This document shows positions 1-11,000 of a DNA stretch of 64,000 nucleotides, piece by piece. A model generated the notes under the pieces. That model saw only the letters and a list, made by a program, of their open reading frames with translations, was not told where the DNA came from and searched no databases. Numbering within the stretch: position 1 is the first letter of the stretch; each line of letters begins with the position of its first letter. Source of the DNA: Melanocharis versteri (lineage: Eukaryota; Chordata; Aves; Passeriformes; Melanocharitidae); the NCBI GenBank assembly GCA_013397845.1, contig VZTG01001074.1, positions 62,001 to 126,000 of the forward strand, read 5' to 3'. Position numbers and translations under genes: made by a program.

Positions 1-639
1 TCCCTTGAAGACACCACCTGTTTAAGCACCTGGGAAAAATTATTCATAGCACTTTACCACTACACAGACAATAAAGATCCTATGGAAATATCTTTGTTTA
101 AAATCAACATTTATGGCCCCGATTTCATAGAAGGCTATGTAAATCCTAAACGATCCAACTAATGCAAAATGACATCCTTAAAAACATGGGCCTCGCACGC
201 CAGGCTCCAGCACAAGGCAAACCATTTCAGCTTTAGAATTTCATACTTTAGGAGCTCAGAACCAAGACCAGAATTTTCTTCCTTCTAATCGTCATTCTGG
301 TTTGCTTCACCTCAGTACATATTTATATAATGAATTTTTCCCTGCACAAAACTGCCCTCCTCAGCTGAATACCTATTAACTGAAAAATGGGAGCAGAATC
401 CATTGGCATTCATCCTAATGCTGCCACTCGGTTCCGTGTCCTTGTCCAAGTCACTAGAGACCTGATCCCATAGGAGCAACCAAAACCTCTGTAGCTGGCC
501 CCCCTCCCCTTGCTGTGCAGATGGACGAGCTCTGTATTCACCAGAAAAGGGAGGCAGGAGACAGACATCAGTCAGATGGGAGTCCAGGTGATGTGTGTCC
601 TTATAGCCATCCCCAGGAATCACATCCCAGCCTCCATCC
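1..639. other. Non-coding stretch, no recognised feature
   Basis: Mixed AT/GC sequence with no recognisable exon, RNA gene or young repeat. The minus-strand open frame at 312-647 (111 codons) resembles no known protein and runs into the SINE remnant that follows, so I read it as a chance frame. Confidence 0.6.
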
Positions 640-735
640 CTCTGCACTGTGCCTGATTTACTTATCTGCAGAACGGGAGCCAGAGTATTTCACATCATGC
701 CCTGATCACAGTCATAATTTAGAAGCCCTATGATG
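640..735 (+). repeat. Probable MIR SINE remnant (3' half)
   Basis: The segment reads 'ctgtgcctgatttacttatctg' in two overlapping pieces at about 647-668. This follows the MIR consensus block CTGTGCCTCAGTTTCCTCATCTG, and 'cagaacgggag' then stands where MIR has TAAAATGGGG. Upstream, 'aatcacatcccagcctcc' could be the preceding CACTTAACCTC part, but it is poorly preserved. Orientation is canonical MIR on the plus strand. MIR is a tRNA-derived SINE found across amniotes; copies this degraded are ancient and inactive. Identification is by eye against remembered consensus. Confidence 0.55.
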
Positions 736-2310
736 CCTCCACGGAAGTTTAAAATATTATGTTTAACAAGTATCCCATAATTTAATTTTGAACAATAAAT
801 TTTACAGTTACCTTGCACGGCTTTGATTTGTTTCTGAGCCCTGTTTGAAGATCTCCTGAAACCAATTAACACGTGTTCTCCAGCCATCTCATTTGACTCT
901 TTTGTTGCTGGCACATTTTGGAATAACCATTTCACCAAGGTGGAAAAGGGTTTGGGTGTATTTGTGTCACCACGTGGCAGATGTGGCCCAGATATGTTTG
1001 GAAGGCGCAGAGGACAGCACACTCCAGTGTGACGGGTTCACTGAGTCCTGAGCAGCAGGATGAATGGAGTCAAGGACCTTCCCACCCTTCCCTGAATCAT
1101 TCTAGCATCCAACTAGAATTTTTTGCTCATATTCAGGGAGCAGCCCTGTGGGGTGAAATATGAGTAAAGATTTCTAGTCCTGACAGCCCTCACCAGGGCA
1201 CCCGACCCTGCAACGCGCGGTGGCGCACAGCAGAGTTCACACTTTCCGTAGCACTTCTCAGTCACGTAGGAAACCTGATGACTTTTGTCTGCTTTCTAAG
1301 CTGAGGAAAATACCAGGAACTGTCCTTTCCCCACCCCCCACTTCCTTTAGAGAAACCCCAACAGTCTTCACAGAAATAGGAAATGACTGTTCCCTTCACA
1401 CTGTAGGTTTTTGGGTTATAGACTTCCCTCTCCTCTGTTTCAAAAATTGACTCTTCCTTCTGTTTCCCTGTGCCTCAGTCTTTCAACCTTATTTGAATTG
1501 AATCTCCCCATTGTTTTTGATCCCACTTCTAACTCAAGAGTGCTTCAGTCACCACAGAAGAGATGCCAGCAGCTACGACAATAAAAGACACAAATAAATG
1601 AGTACAGTTAAATTTTGTCATTTTTATTACAAGATACATTCTCCCTTTCAAATATGGCTTCTTCAGAAGGAGAAAAGCTGGTGAAGGGACAGGGAAAATC
1701 TGGCTAGAGCAAAATTCTGGCTTTTGAGAACTGGGTGAGTGAGCTTGTAGTGGGGTGAGGAGTTTGTCCCTGGTTTGCTGGAGCATGGGCACATCAGGCT
1801 CTCAGAGCTCTTGCCACATTAAAAAGGAGGAGCATGAGGCTTCACCAGAGCTAAATTCACAGGCTTAGACTGCTTATCAAGAAGAAAGCTACCATTCACA
1901 GTGGCTGCTGCCATAATTTTAGACTAGAGGAGGGGACTAAAAAGAGTAATCAAGACATAAGACGTTGCAGCATTTTGATTTTTTTTTGTCATTACATTTT
2001 CACTGAGTAAAAATAAGTCCTTAAAATATTATCTAAGAAATCATGCAATATTTAGTATTGCAGTGGAAGATTTTCACAATCTTTGGTTGAGTATACAATC
2101 TGCCCTGGCTACAGTTGTGGCCGGTTATTTTTCCAAATGAATGAAAACACAGATGCAAGGAGGAGTTACTGCAACTGCTGCTGCCTCATTTATCTCTGCA
2201 GTCAGGTTGCTACTGGTACAAGTGCTCAGTTTTATACAGGAAACACAATTGCAGGTGCAGAACACCAAGCTCCTGTTTACACCCACCAGCGGGAGGCTCA
2301 CCTTCTTAAA
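736..2310. other. Non-coding stretch with a small CpG knot
   Basis: No gene seen. A tight CpG knot sits at about 1202-1230 ('cgaccctgcaacgcgcgg' followed by 'tggcgcac', five CpGs in about 30 bases), unusual for its CpG-poor surroundings. It is too short to call a CpG island. The remainder is AT-rich. Open frames here (60-87 codons) are chance length. Confidence 0.55.
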
Positions 2311-2505
2311 TGCATCTGTCTATGTGCAAAGCACTGGAGAAATTGCCATAATGATGATACCTTCCCCAGAGCATACATAAATATTACAATATCCCTTCTG
2401 CAGAGAAGAAAGTTAGTGCAGGAGTAAAAATACATCACTTTAGGTCACAGCAATGGAACAAAACAGACGGGGAAACTCTGGAGCTCCTGCTCTGTAAGAC
2501 AGCGC
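2311..2505 (-). repeat. Probable near-full-length MIR SINE remnant
   Basis: Read on the plus strand, the blocks of a reverse-oriented MIR occur in the right order and spacing. 'ctatgtgcaaagcactgg' matches CTATGTGCCAGGCACTG. 'atatcccttctgcagagaag' matches the ATCCCCATTTTACAGATGAGG block. 'cactttaggtcacagc' matches GACTTGCCCAAGGTCACACAGC. 'gctcctgctctgtaagacag' then sits where the tRNA-like head lies. The order of four diverged blocks is the main support, since each block alone is weak. The element is decayed and has no coding capacity. Confidence 0.55.
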
Positions 2506-3355
2506 TTGCTTCTCCATTTTAACTTGCTTTAAAAAGAAATTAATTAAATAATTGAGAAACTTTATAAAAACCCACAAAAAGTGCTAGTGAATCTATTTCA
2601 TATTTGTTTGTTCTGAAGTTGCCAGAAGGTCTTTCGGTCTCCTTGTCATTTTGCACTATATGACCTAAGTAACACTGATATTTATTGCTCATTTTCATTT
2701 AGCTCTTTGAAGACCAATCCACTTAATGATCAGAAACCTCACACAATTTAGCAGATAACATCACTGCAGAGACTTGTTGGGAAGCTTTAATAAGTAAAAT
2801 GAATACTAAGAGGTGGGCTGGGGTGACTGCCGTGTTTTAATCCTCGATGATAAGAATCAGAGTCGTACCTGCCCATTCTTGCTCTGTGATTACACAGACA
2901 GAGCAGTTCAAGTGGACACAAATTCTAGGGGATGTTGTTGCAGTGACTACCTCAAGCACTTGTAAGACATACATTATGATAATAACGCCTGCCCTTAGTG
3001 TCACTTGTATTTACCCCCACCCAGCTTCTCATGCAGGAGGTGATTCCTGGTACCTCTGATCTGCAGATGGGAAAACCACGGAGATCCCAGGCCCAGCAAG
3101 CCCCAGGCAGCCCCTGCCAGGCAGGGCACAGGACTGGGGCAGCTGAGCACTGGTACCCTCCCTCCATCCTCCCCCAGCACCAGCCCAGGGGTGGCACCAC
3201 TTCGGAGCAGGGAATTATACAGACCCCAGTCAGCAGGTCCAGAAGCTGCAGGAACCCAAACTAGGGTCACATTTCTGGATATAAAATACTTAAGAGTATA
3301 AAAGGGAGTATCACAGATTATAAAAGGAAGAATAACAGGGTACTGCCTGTACGCA
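2506..3355. other. Non-coding stretch, GC-richer toward 3250
   Basis: No gene recognised. The first half is AT-rich; 3060-3250 is GC-rich and CCAG/CAGG-rich, which keeps several frames open by chance, including the minus-strand frame 3001-3519 (172 codons). That frame has no recognisable domain and runs into the next SINE remnant. Confidence 0.55.
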
Positions 3356-3462
3356 CAGGCAGTGAAACTCAGTAACTTGTTCAAGGTCGTGCAGGAAATG
3401 GGAAGGGGAGCAAAGAGGAGAATCTGGTTCCTCCTAGCCCTCAGTTCGTGTCCCAACAGTTG
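3356..3462 (-). repeat. Possible MIR SINE core fragment
   Basis: 'actcagtaacttgttcaagg' followed by 'tcgtgcagg' resembles the reverse-oriented MIR core AGTGACTTGCCCAAGGTCACACAGC. It is followed by 'aatctggttcctcct', which could be the GGATTCGAACCC region. Only the core is reasonably conserved, so this is the weakest of the four MIR calls. Confidence 0.4.
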
Positions 3463-6400
3463 GACGTGGCTCTGTGACATGTGGAAACATGCCTTTAGTC
3501 CCACAGCAAAATGCTTCAAATTACAAACTTCCTACTGTCCTCCGAGAGTGTTTTATTCGTGGAGACTTAAAAAAACCCAGTCTCTATATAATAACAAGCA
3601 TGGAAAGTTGTTTTCTTGCAAAACTGTAAATAAAGGGGTATTTCTATTATTGTTATAATCTTTCTGGTCCTCAGTGACAGGGTGACCTCCGTTGGTGCAC
3701 GGAAATGGAGCAATTAATGAGTAATGGACCGTTTCCTGATATGCAGATGCTGCAGCCCATCTTTTGTTCTCAGATCTTCAGGGACTATCTCTTATCACAG
3801 GGCTTTTCCCCTGTGGAGAAACACTTGGAGGTTGCTTTAGGTAACACAGCAATGGGTAATTTTGAAAGCCAACTTCAATTAAAAAGTCTTTTCAGCAGTT
3901 TTGTGTGTGCCATTAGTGAATGACTGCATAGGTAAATTATTTGACTCACTCTCAGAGAGATTTAAGGTTAGAAATTTTATGGGTTTCTGACCTTTTGTCA
4001 GGAAGGCATGGGAACCACCACCTCCTTGTCATAAGTGCCTTCAAGTCTCATTTGAAACCACTCGGTTCTTTTCCATTACCTGCAGTCTTTGCAGGAAATT
4101 TCACTTTGAGGGCTGAATTGCAATTCATTGCCTATCAGGAAAGGCCAAATCCTGGGGTTGTTAGTTTGTTTGTTTGTGGGGATGTTCACCTTTTATATAC
4201 AAACAGATGGCATCGGAACAACAGGTCTCTGTGCATAAGGCAGGATTTTGTGGATGTGCAGCTCTCCAGCGAGCATAAAACAAAGTAAAACCAGATTGAA
4301 AACTTTCATTACCCAGCAATGCAAGTCACAACAGCAGGGTTAAATCTGTTTCTATTTAGACAATATCTGGAACAGCGTTTTATTATACAGCCTGTAAAGC
4401 ACTGCCTGTGCATGGGTGGAAAGTACATTGTCTCCTGAAATAAAGAACTGGGGCAGGATTGTTTGGAACTTTCTTTTTTTCTTATTTTTCGTTAACCATA
4501 AATACAAAGTAACCATTTCTCCACAACATTGAACTCTTTGTGGCCTTCCTATAAACAATAAAACTATCCAAAAATAAACATCTACTTAGAATAAATATTA
4601 ACCCAGAGGCCTTTAAAATATGAAGCAAATAGCCTCTGCAATATCATCTCTTCCCTGATAATACAAAAGCCACCCCATGGGGTTTAAAACTGAGGGATTT
4701 CAAGGCTTCAGGGTGTCTTATGATGCTCGCTCTGAGCAGGCTGAATGCCAGGCTTTGTGAAAGGCTCTGTCTTAAAAGACAGAGTCCTAATCGCTTTCAA
4801 CTTTTCTAATTCTTCACATTCCTTCCTAGCAAAATAACTGCCTGCCTCATAATGGCAGAAACATTTGGAGACTAAAAGAAACAAACAAAAAATAATCAAT
4901 TTTCAAGGTCCACTTGCAGACGGAGGAACTGTTTATGAAGCACTTACTGCTCAGTTGCAGGAGAAAATCTTGTCTTAATGGCAAAAAGGGAAGCATGGAA
5001 ATACTGGGGACAGTTTTTTCAGGAGGTGGGTGTGGGCATAGAAAATCTCCTGCCCTACAATTCAGGTGATTGATTTTTTCAGAAAATAGATCCCACCTTG
5101 TGTCTCATCCAAGGAAACAGGAGTTTTCAGCTGTGTGGAGCAAGGAGTGGGTGCTACCACCTCTCACACAACACAGACCATGTTTGCTGCCCTCAGAGGG
5201 GTCAGTTTATCTTGTAAAAACATCCCCATTTTCAAACTGGCCAAATCCTGATGGAGTGAGCAGAGGTCACCCAACAGCAGAGTGCTTTTCCCAGGCTGGT
5301 TTTGGTTTCCAAACCAAAAATCTCCTGCTGGGTTCCAGCTCACCATATTTTACACATTTCCCACTGACAGAGGAGAAGAAACTGAAATTCCAATTTCAAT
5401 CTTTCAACATGAGGCCCATTCTCAGCTTTTCTCCGTGTTTTGCACAAAACTTGGCGTGGTTCTTGCAGCAGAAGCCCGTTCACATGGCCTTGCACCACTC
5501 CCAGCTCTGCACACCCTGTACTCCCTGTCACAAAACACTGACCCCACGTGGGAATGCTTCTGATTGAAACCTCATGGATTCACCAGACTCCACGGACCGT
5601 GCTTCAAACCATAGCCAGTCGTTCTCTAAAATAATCCATCTCCTGCCATGAGGTTAGAGGTTGGGTTATTTGTTAGTCTTATCTCCTCTTGGGTCTGGTT
5701 TTGATCCTTATCTTCTGTAGTAATATTCCAGAAAGTAAAAAAAATACAACAGCTTTTATCACCTTAATTTAAAAGTAAGACTTGCTTTTCAATTCCAGTT
5801 TAGTAATTCATTTAGATCTTGCCAGAGATGTTGAAAAGCAAATATGCACAGATGAGAAGCAACCTTTCTAAAAATATGAATGGAAAACATCCAGTCTTTC
5901 CTGTTATGTTTATAGTTTTCCCCTTACAGCATAACATTAAAATTACCAGCTCTCATGTGGTATAATTTGGTTACGTTCCCTACAGACACATGAAAGTAGT
6001 CCCAAAGGAACTACTTACTTCAGTGAGAATAGAAGGTGCTGAGCACATCACTCGAGAACATTTATTTTTTTGGTTATTAGTGGGTGGGAATATTGGTTTA
6101 TTGCCTAAATCTCCCCAGACTGTCCTTCCATACAATCAAGAAGGAGCGAGGTGGGGTGGTCCAGCTCACAAGCCACTCTTACACAGAGGTTTCACATCTC
6201 CAGGTCTTGGGGTCTGTCACCTTTGCATGCACAGAGAAGAGGAGCTGGGACAGCAACATACAGTCATCCCCAGACCAGTGATGCAGTGAGAGGACTTGCA
6301 CAAATGTAGAACATCCACGAGTGAACAAAGACCAGAGCTCAGCTCCTCTGCCTCCGACAGCCGCAGGGAAACCACAATGTCCCTCCTACTGTTCCCAGCC

Positions 6401-8059
6401 CAACGAGCAGAAAACTTTCAAAACCTTCAGCAGTGGCCTAACTCTGCTGCCCTGGAGGCTAATGCCAGAACTAGTGACATTTGCTCGAGGGCTCTGGAAA
6501 ACCTGATCTGCTGCTGGAGCTGCTGCAGACCTGCTGTGTGCATTTCCCTGCCCAGACCCAGCTCCACGCCGTCGCTCTGTCCCTGCCTGAGGAAGAGCTG
6601 GGCTGCACTGCTGCTGTGGGCCTGTGCTACCCTGCTTGGTTGAGGGCAACAATTTCTGATGCACAACAACAGGAAGAGTCCAGAATAAACACATTAAGTA
6701 TCTTAAATTTGCAAGTAAGTGCACAAGCTATTAGGCACTGATATAGTACAACAGATAAGTTCAGTGGTTAACTTTGAACATACAAATAATACCACTAACT
6801 TCACTTCAACAACATTATGTTGCATGTTTAACATCAGGCTTATTCTTAAGTGCCTGACTGATTAATCCTTTCTCTGTGTGCTTCAGCTCAAGTTTGTTTA
6901 GGGTCACTTGATGCCATCTTACATAGATAGGTAAGAGCATAGACAATAAAACAATATGCTAGAACCTGTTTTCACACACTGGAAAGCAAACAGGTAAGTG
7001 TTCTAGGAATTGTTTTCCCATTAAATATGGCCCTTAATACCTATCACTACATCACCTGAGAAGCAGAGCCTGCATTTCTCAAGATATCACAGGTTCTGGA
7101 TGGCATCTCAGTTCTGCCTGAGTGTGGCCACGGTACCAGCCCTTAATGGAAAGGGATATACAGTAAGTGGATTTCTGAAAATTTGTTTACAATCTTGCTA
7201 CAGTCACTAAACCAAATAGTCAGAGCTAAAAGAGTCATTTTGGTTAGCCAGGTATTACACATTACACTTTTGTGGTCTTCACACTCTAATGGCAAGTTTT
7301 GTCCGCTTCATAAATTGATCCATCATGAGTAGACAGAAAACTTGTAGGAAGCAGAGACTCTTTTGTATTGTCCTTGAGTTTCTGCTCAGACATAGCTCCT
7401 CTACAACTGTATAGATCTGAAATGTGGGGGAGAAGTGTGAGCAGATTGTTCTTTACAGATTCATTCTCCATTGATGAGTCGAGGAGTTAATTCTCAGTGC
7501 AGCCATGTGGGTTTCAGTGGGCTGCACTGGCTTGACAAGGGAGAACCTGTTCCTAGTGATTCTTCCACTAACCTGCACCACTTTCCCAGTAATTTGATTT
7601 AAGGCCACTTCACATTTGTGAACAAGAACTGGTTTCTAACTTGAACCCACTTTTCAAGCCACCACCATTGTGGAATTTCCACAAGTACCAGCCAGGATGG
7701 TTTTTGTCTTGCATTACCCATGCAAGAGAGACTCTAACCTACAGCCAGGTATAAATCCCCACTTTCTGGCCTGATAAAAAACTGTCCCATGTCAAGGGAT
7801 AAGCCCCAGCTCTGTCACCCACCTTGCTGCTGTGGGTGAACTGAAACAGATGAGCTGCAAATCCTTTCCCCTTGTGAAGTGAAGAAACTGGGACCTGTAC
7901 AGCCATTTTCCTCTTGCTGAGTAGAAACCCTTACCCAGAGCTCATACAAAGGCTCAACCAAATCCTAGTAGCTGTTTCTGAAGAGTCAGAATATTATCAT
8001 AAAATTGGATTATAAAATCCAATAATTAGCTGCAGAAGTTAATTGCTGATATTCTGTTG
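3463..8059. other. Long AT-rich non-coding stretch
   Basis: No exon, RNA gene or clear transposon seen. A short (TTTG)-type run lies at 4163-4177. Around 6480-6620 the sequence is rich in CTG/CAG trinucleotides (for example 'ctgctgctggagctgctgc'), which keeps frames open on both strands. Overlapping open frames on opposite strands there indicate composition rather than coding. The longest frame, 5070-5567 plus strand (165 codons), matches no family I recognise. Confidence 0.55.
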
Positions 8060-8060
8060 A

Positions 8061-8061
8061 A

Positions 8062-8092
<31 letters not shown>
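8061..8092. repeat. (ATAA)8 microsatellite
   Basis: Eight perfect ATAA units, with no interruption. It is immediately preceded by an AT-rich segment containing 'aattagctgcag' and 'agttaattgctg'. Perfect tetranucleotide tracts of this length are usually length-polymorphic. Confidence 0.97.
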
Positions 8093-11000
8093 GCAAAATC
8101 TTTTAATGATCTGTGTAGCACGCTGCTCTAAATGTATGTTCAAATAAAGCATGTATCTTATTGAACATATCCTATACTGGACCTTTCAGATTCCACATAA
8201 ATAATTAGATTTGTCTCTCTTTAGAGAAATTATCAGTAAGGAAAGCTTTACAAATATTTTCTTGTGAAATACAGTGCTATTCCTTTAAATAAAGGGCTTT
8301 GGCAGTTCTGCGAGGCAGTTAGCTTAGCATCATTAATGCAGAATACAGTCTATCAGCATTTAGTGAACTCTCAGTGACCCTGGTGGAAAGTAACTCCTTT
8401 AGCTTATATTTATGAAAAATATTATTTTAAAATGCTGTTGAAATGTAAGCATCATTTATAGTCACTGTTAAACTGGAGTGCTATTGCCAGCTCTGTCAAG
8501 CATTTCACCAAAGATGGGGAGCACTCATCTTCTTTCTCAGGGATGTAGAGGAACTCTGAGAGATGGAAATGGGAGCTTCCCAAAACATCTCGCTTGTCTC
8601 CTGCCATGTGCACTCATGCATTTCTCTTCTATTTGCCGTTTCACCTTTCAGCAGAAATCTCTTAAAATTGGCCCATGCGATAAGTTTTTTATTTCACCTG
8701 TTTTGCAACAGAACAGGGAACGTGTGCTATGGACATGAGCATGTCCTGATGTGCCAAGACACAGCCTTGGAAGGTCACGGCTCCTCCCTTGGAGCAGGGC
8801 ATCTTGGTCAGGAAGGATCTGGGGCAGGAAGTCCAGGGCTGTGTCTGCTCTTCCTGCTGTGTGGAGGAGGAAATTTTAATACTTCTGTGCCAACAAAAGA
8901 CAGTAAATGACTTCTTTTGGTCATTCAGACCGAGATCTTTGGGCTGCTGGACTCACATCTGCGCTGCTATCCACAGGATTATGTCTGCATGCAATACCTG
9001 CTGAGTAGCACACAAGGTTGTAGGAGAATATAAGCCCTTTGAGGAAGCAATCTGAGGTAATTTTTGACATGGTGTGTAGCTGTCCAGGTCCAGGTCCACA
9101 GCACTATGTGTGCCCAGCTAAGATCCCTGTGTTAGGGTATTTGTTACCTCAGGGTTCCTGTAAAGTGGGCAGGCACACACGAAGGACAAACGCGCATCCC
9201 CAGGGTATCCCTGGGAGTGCCTGTCTCTCCCAGCTGGATATAAGGGAGTATAAATGCCTAACTTAGGCTCCTCACTTAGTAATTTCATTTAATCCAGGCC
9301 TTAGTCCAAGCTTTGGCAGTTGTGAACTGAACTCAAGAAGCTCTTGCAAGCTCCTTCTTTGTGTAATATTCAGGAAACACATCTGGAGACAGGGGCTGAG
9401 CCCTCAGCCCACAGCATCGGCGCTCTTGTGGACCAGGCACACGAGGATTGTCTGAATCCTCTATGTCAGAAGAAGGGGCTTTCCACATCTGGAAGAAGGC
9501 CACCACTGGAAGCTGAATCTGGCCAGACCAGTTAGCAACATTTTCGAGATAAATAAAGCAGCGCATTTCTTGGGCCACTGGCTGATTATAATAGCTATGA
9601 AATTACCCAAGTTAGCTCACCATGTCAATAAAATTCATACGAAAATACCACCAGAATCTTGGCTAACATATGGATAACTGTACGAAAGCAACCCAAGCCA
9701 ATGTGACAACCATTTAAGAGGACTAACCTCTGTCATACGGTTTTCATTTTATGTGTATGCTATACAAACACAACCACCACAAATATGCATTACAGGCTGC
9801 CTGGGACTCACTACTGAGGTGAATTAGCACTGTAGTCTGACCTGTTGAAAAGCTTAACCTTTGACCTGCCAAGCAATGGTGGTTGCAATTTGCAAGCCAT
9901 TCTTGTGCTGAGCGGCTGAAAACATACTTATTTACTTGTGTAAAGCCATAAATGAGATGGGTTGGGTGAGCTCAGCCTACTTCCCACTCCACAGACCATG
10001 TCACAAAATGCTACCACATGTTCAGCAAGCTATTCAGCATGAGCACTGTGCTACTACATCGTGACCCAAATTCACTCCTCAGATAAAGAGTTTTTTCTAA
10101 TGTGGAGCGAAGAGAATTCAAAGTGACTTCCTTTCTAAGTAACTTCCTACTGTGCTTCCAGGAAAAAAAAATCAAAGAAATTGTGTGAAAATAAGTCATT
10201 CACCCTCATGAAAAATCTGCGTAATCTCATATCTTGAGAACTGAACTCCTCTGCATAACCACACTGCTGTAGCTGTCATCAGCAGCACGTTCCCTCTCAC
10301 TGCCCACTGGAGACTCTCAGCTCTGTCGGGAGAAGCAATAATTCCCTCACTTTTCCATCTCATCTGCAAGGGCTGCCAGTGGTGCTGTTTAGGACTGACT
10401 GCAGAGACGGAGTTGGGAGGTGGACAGAAACGTCATTTCCTACTCACGGGTTTTGCAAGGTTTATTACTTATCAGTTTTGTGAAAGATGCATCGTTTGGG
10501 GATGTGATGCTCTCCCATGCCAGACCTGCTCTCGCCTATCAAATGAAGCCAAATCAGTAGATAACCCAGGTTTAGCAAACTGGATGTTTTGTAATGGAGA
10601 TAGCTGGATAACAACCATTTCTAGATCAAAGCCAGTGACTAGGCGTTGCTCTTGGCTGTTGGCTTTTCTGTTTGACTGTATAACCACAGGTAGGCTTGAG
10701 TTGCAAAATTCAGATTAGGATGCAAACTCCATAATTTGGGAAGTGTTTAGTTGCAGAGACCTGGAATGGTTTGTGGAGAAGTGAGGCAGGAATCAGGATG
10801 CTCAGAACCAAGTCTGCACATGAATTATGGCCAGCCTGACCACATGTTGCAGTCCTGGACCATCTTCAACCCCAGTGCACAAGCAACTGCATCCCAGAGG
10901 AGTTTTCTGATCAGCCAAAAGTCACTTTTGGGGGTTTATTCCCCCTCCTTTCCCTGTATGTACACCTACAAGTTTGCACAAACAAAAAAGCACACCTATT

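Noticed and set aside
1467..1481. MIR-like 'ctgtgcctcagt'
   Set aside because: Only about 12 bases match and the flanking sequence does not follow the MIR consensus.
3001..3519. Open frame, minus strand, 172 codons
   Set aside because: It runs through the probable MIR fragment at 3356-3462, and other frames are open on both strands in the same GC-rich patch.
5070..5567. Open frame, plus strand, 165 codons
   Set aside because: No known domain. Overlapping frames on both strands show that the interval is simply poor in stop codons.
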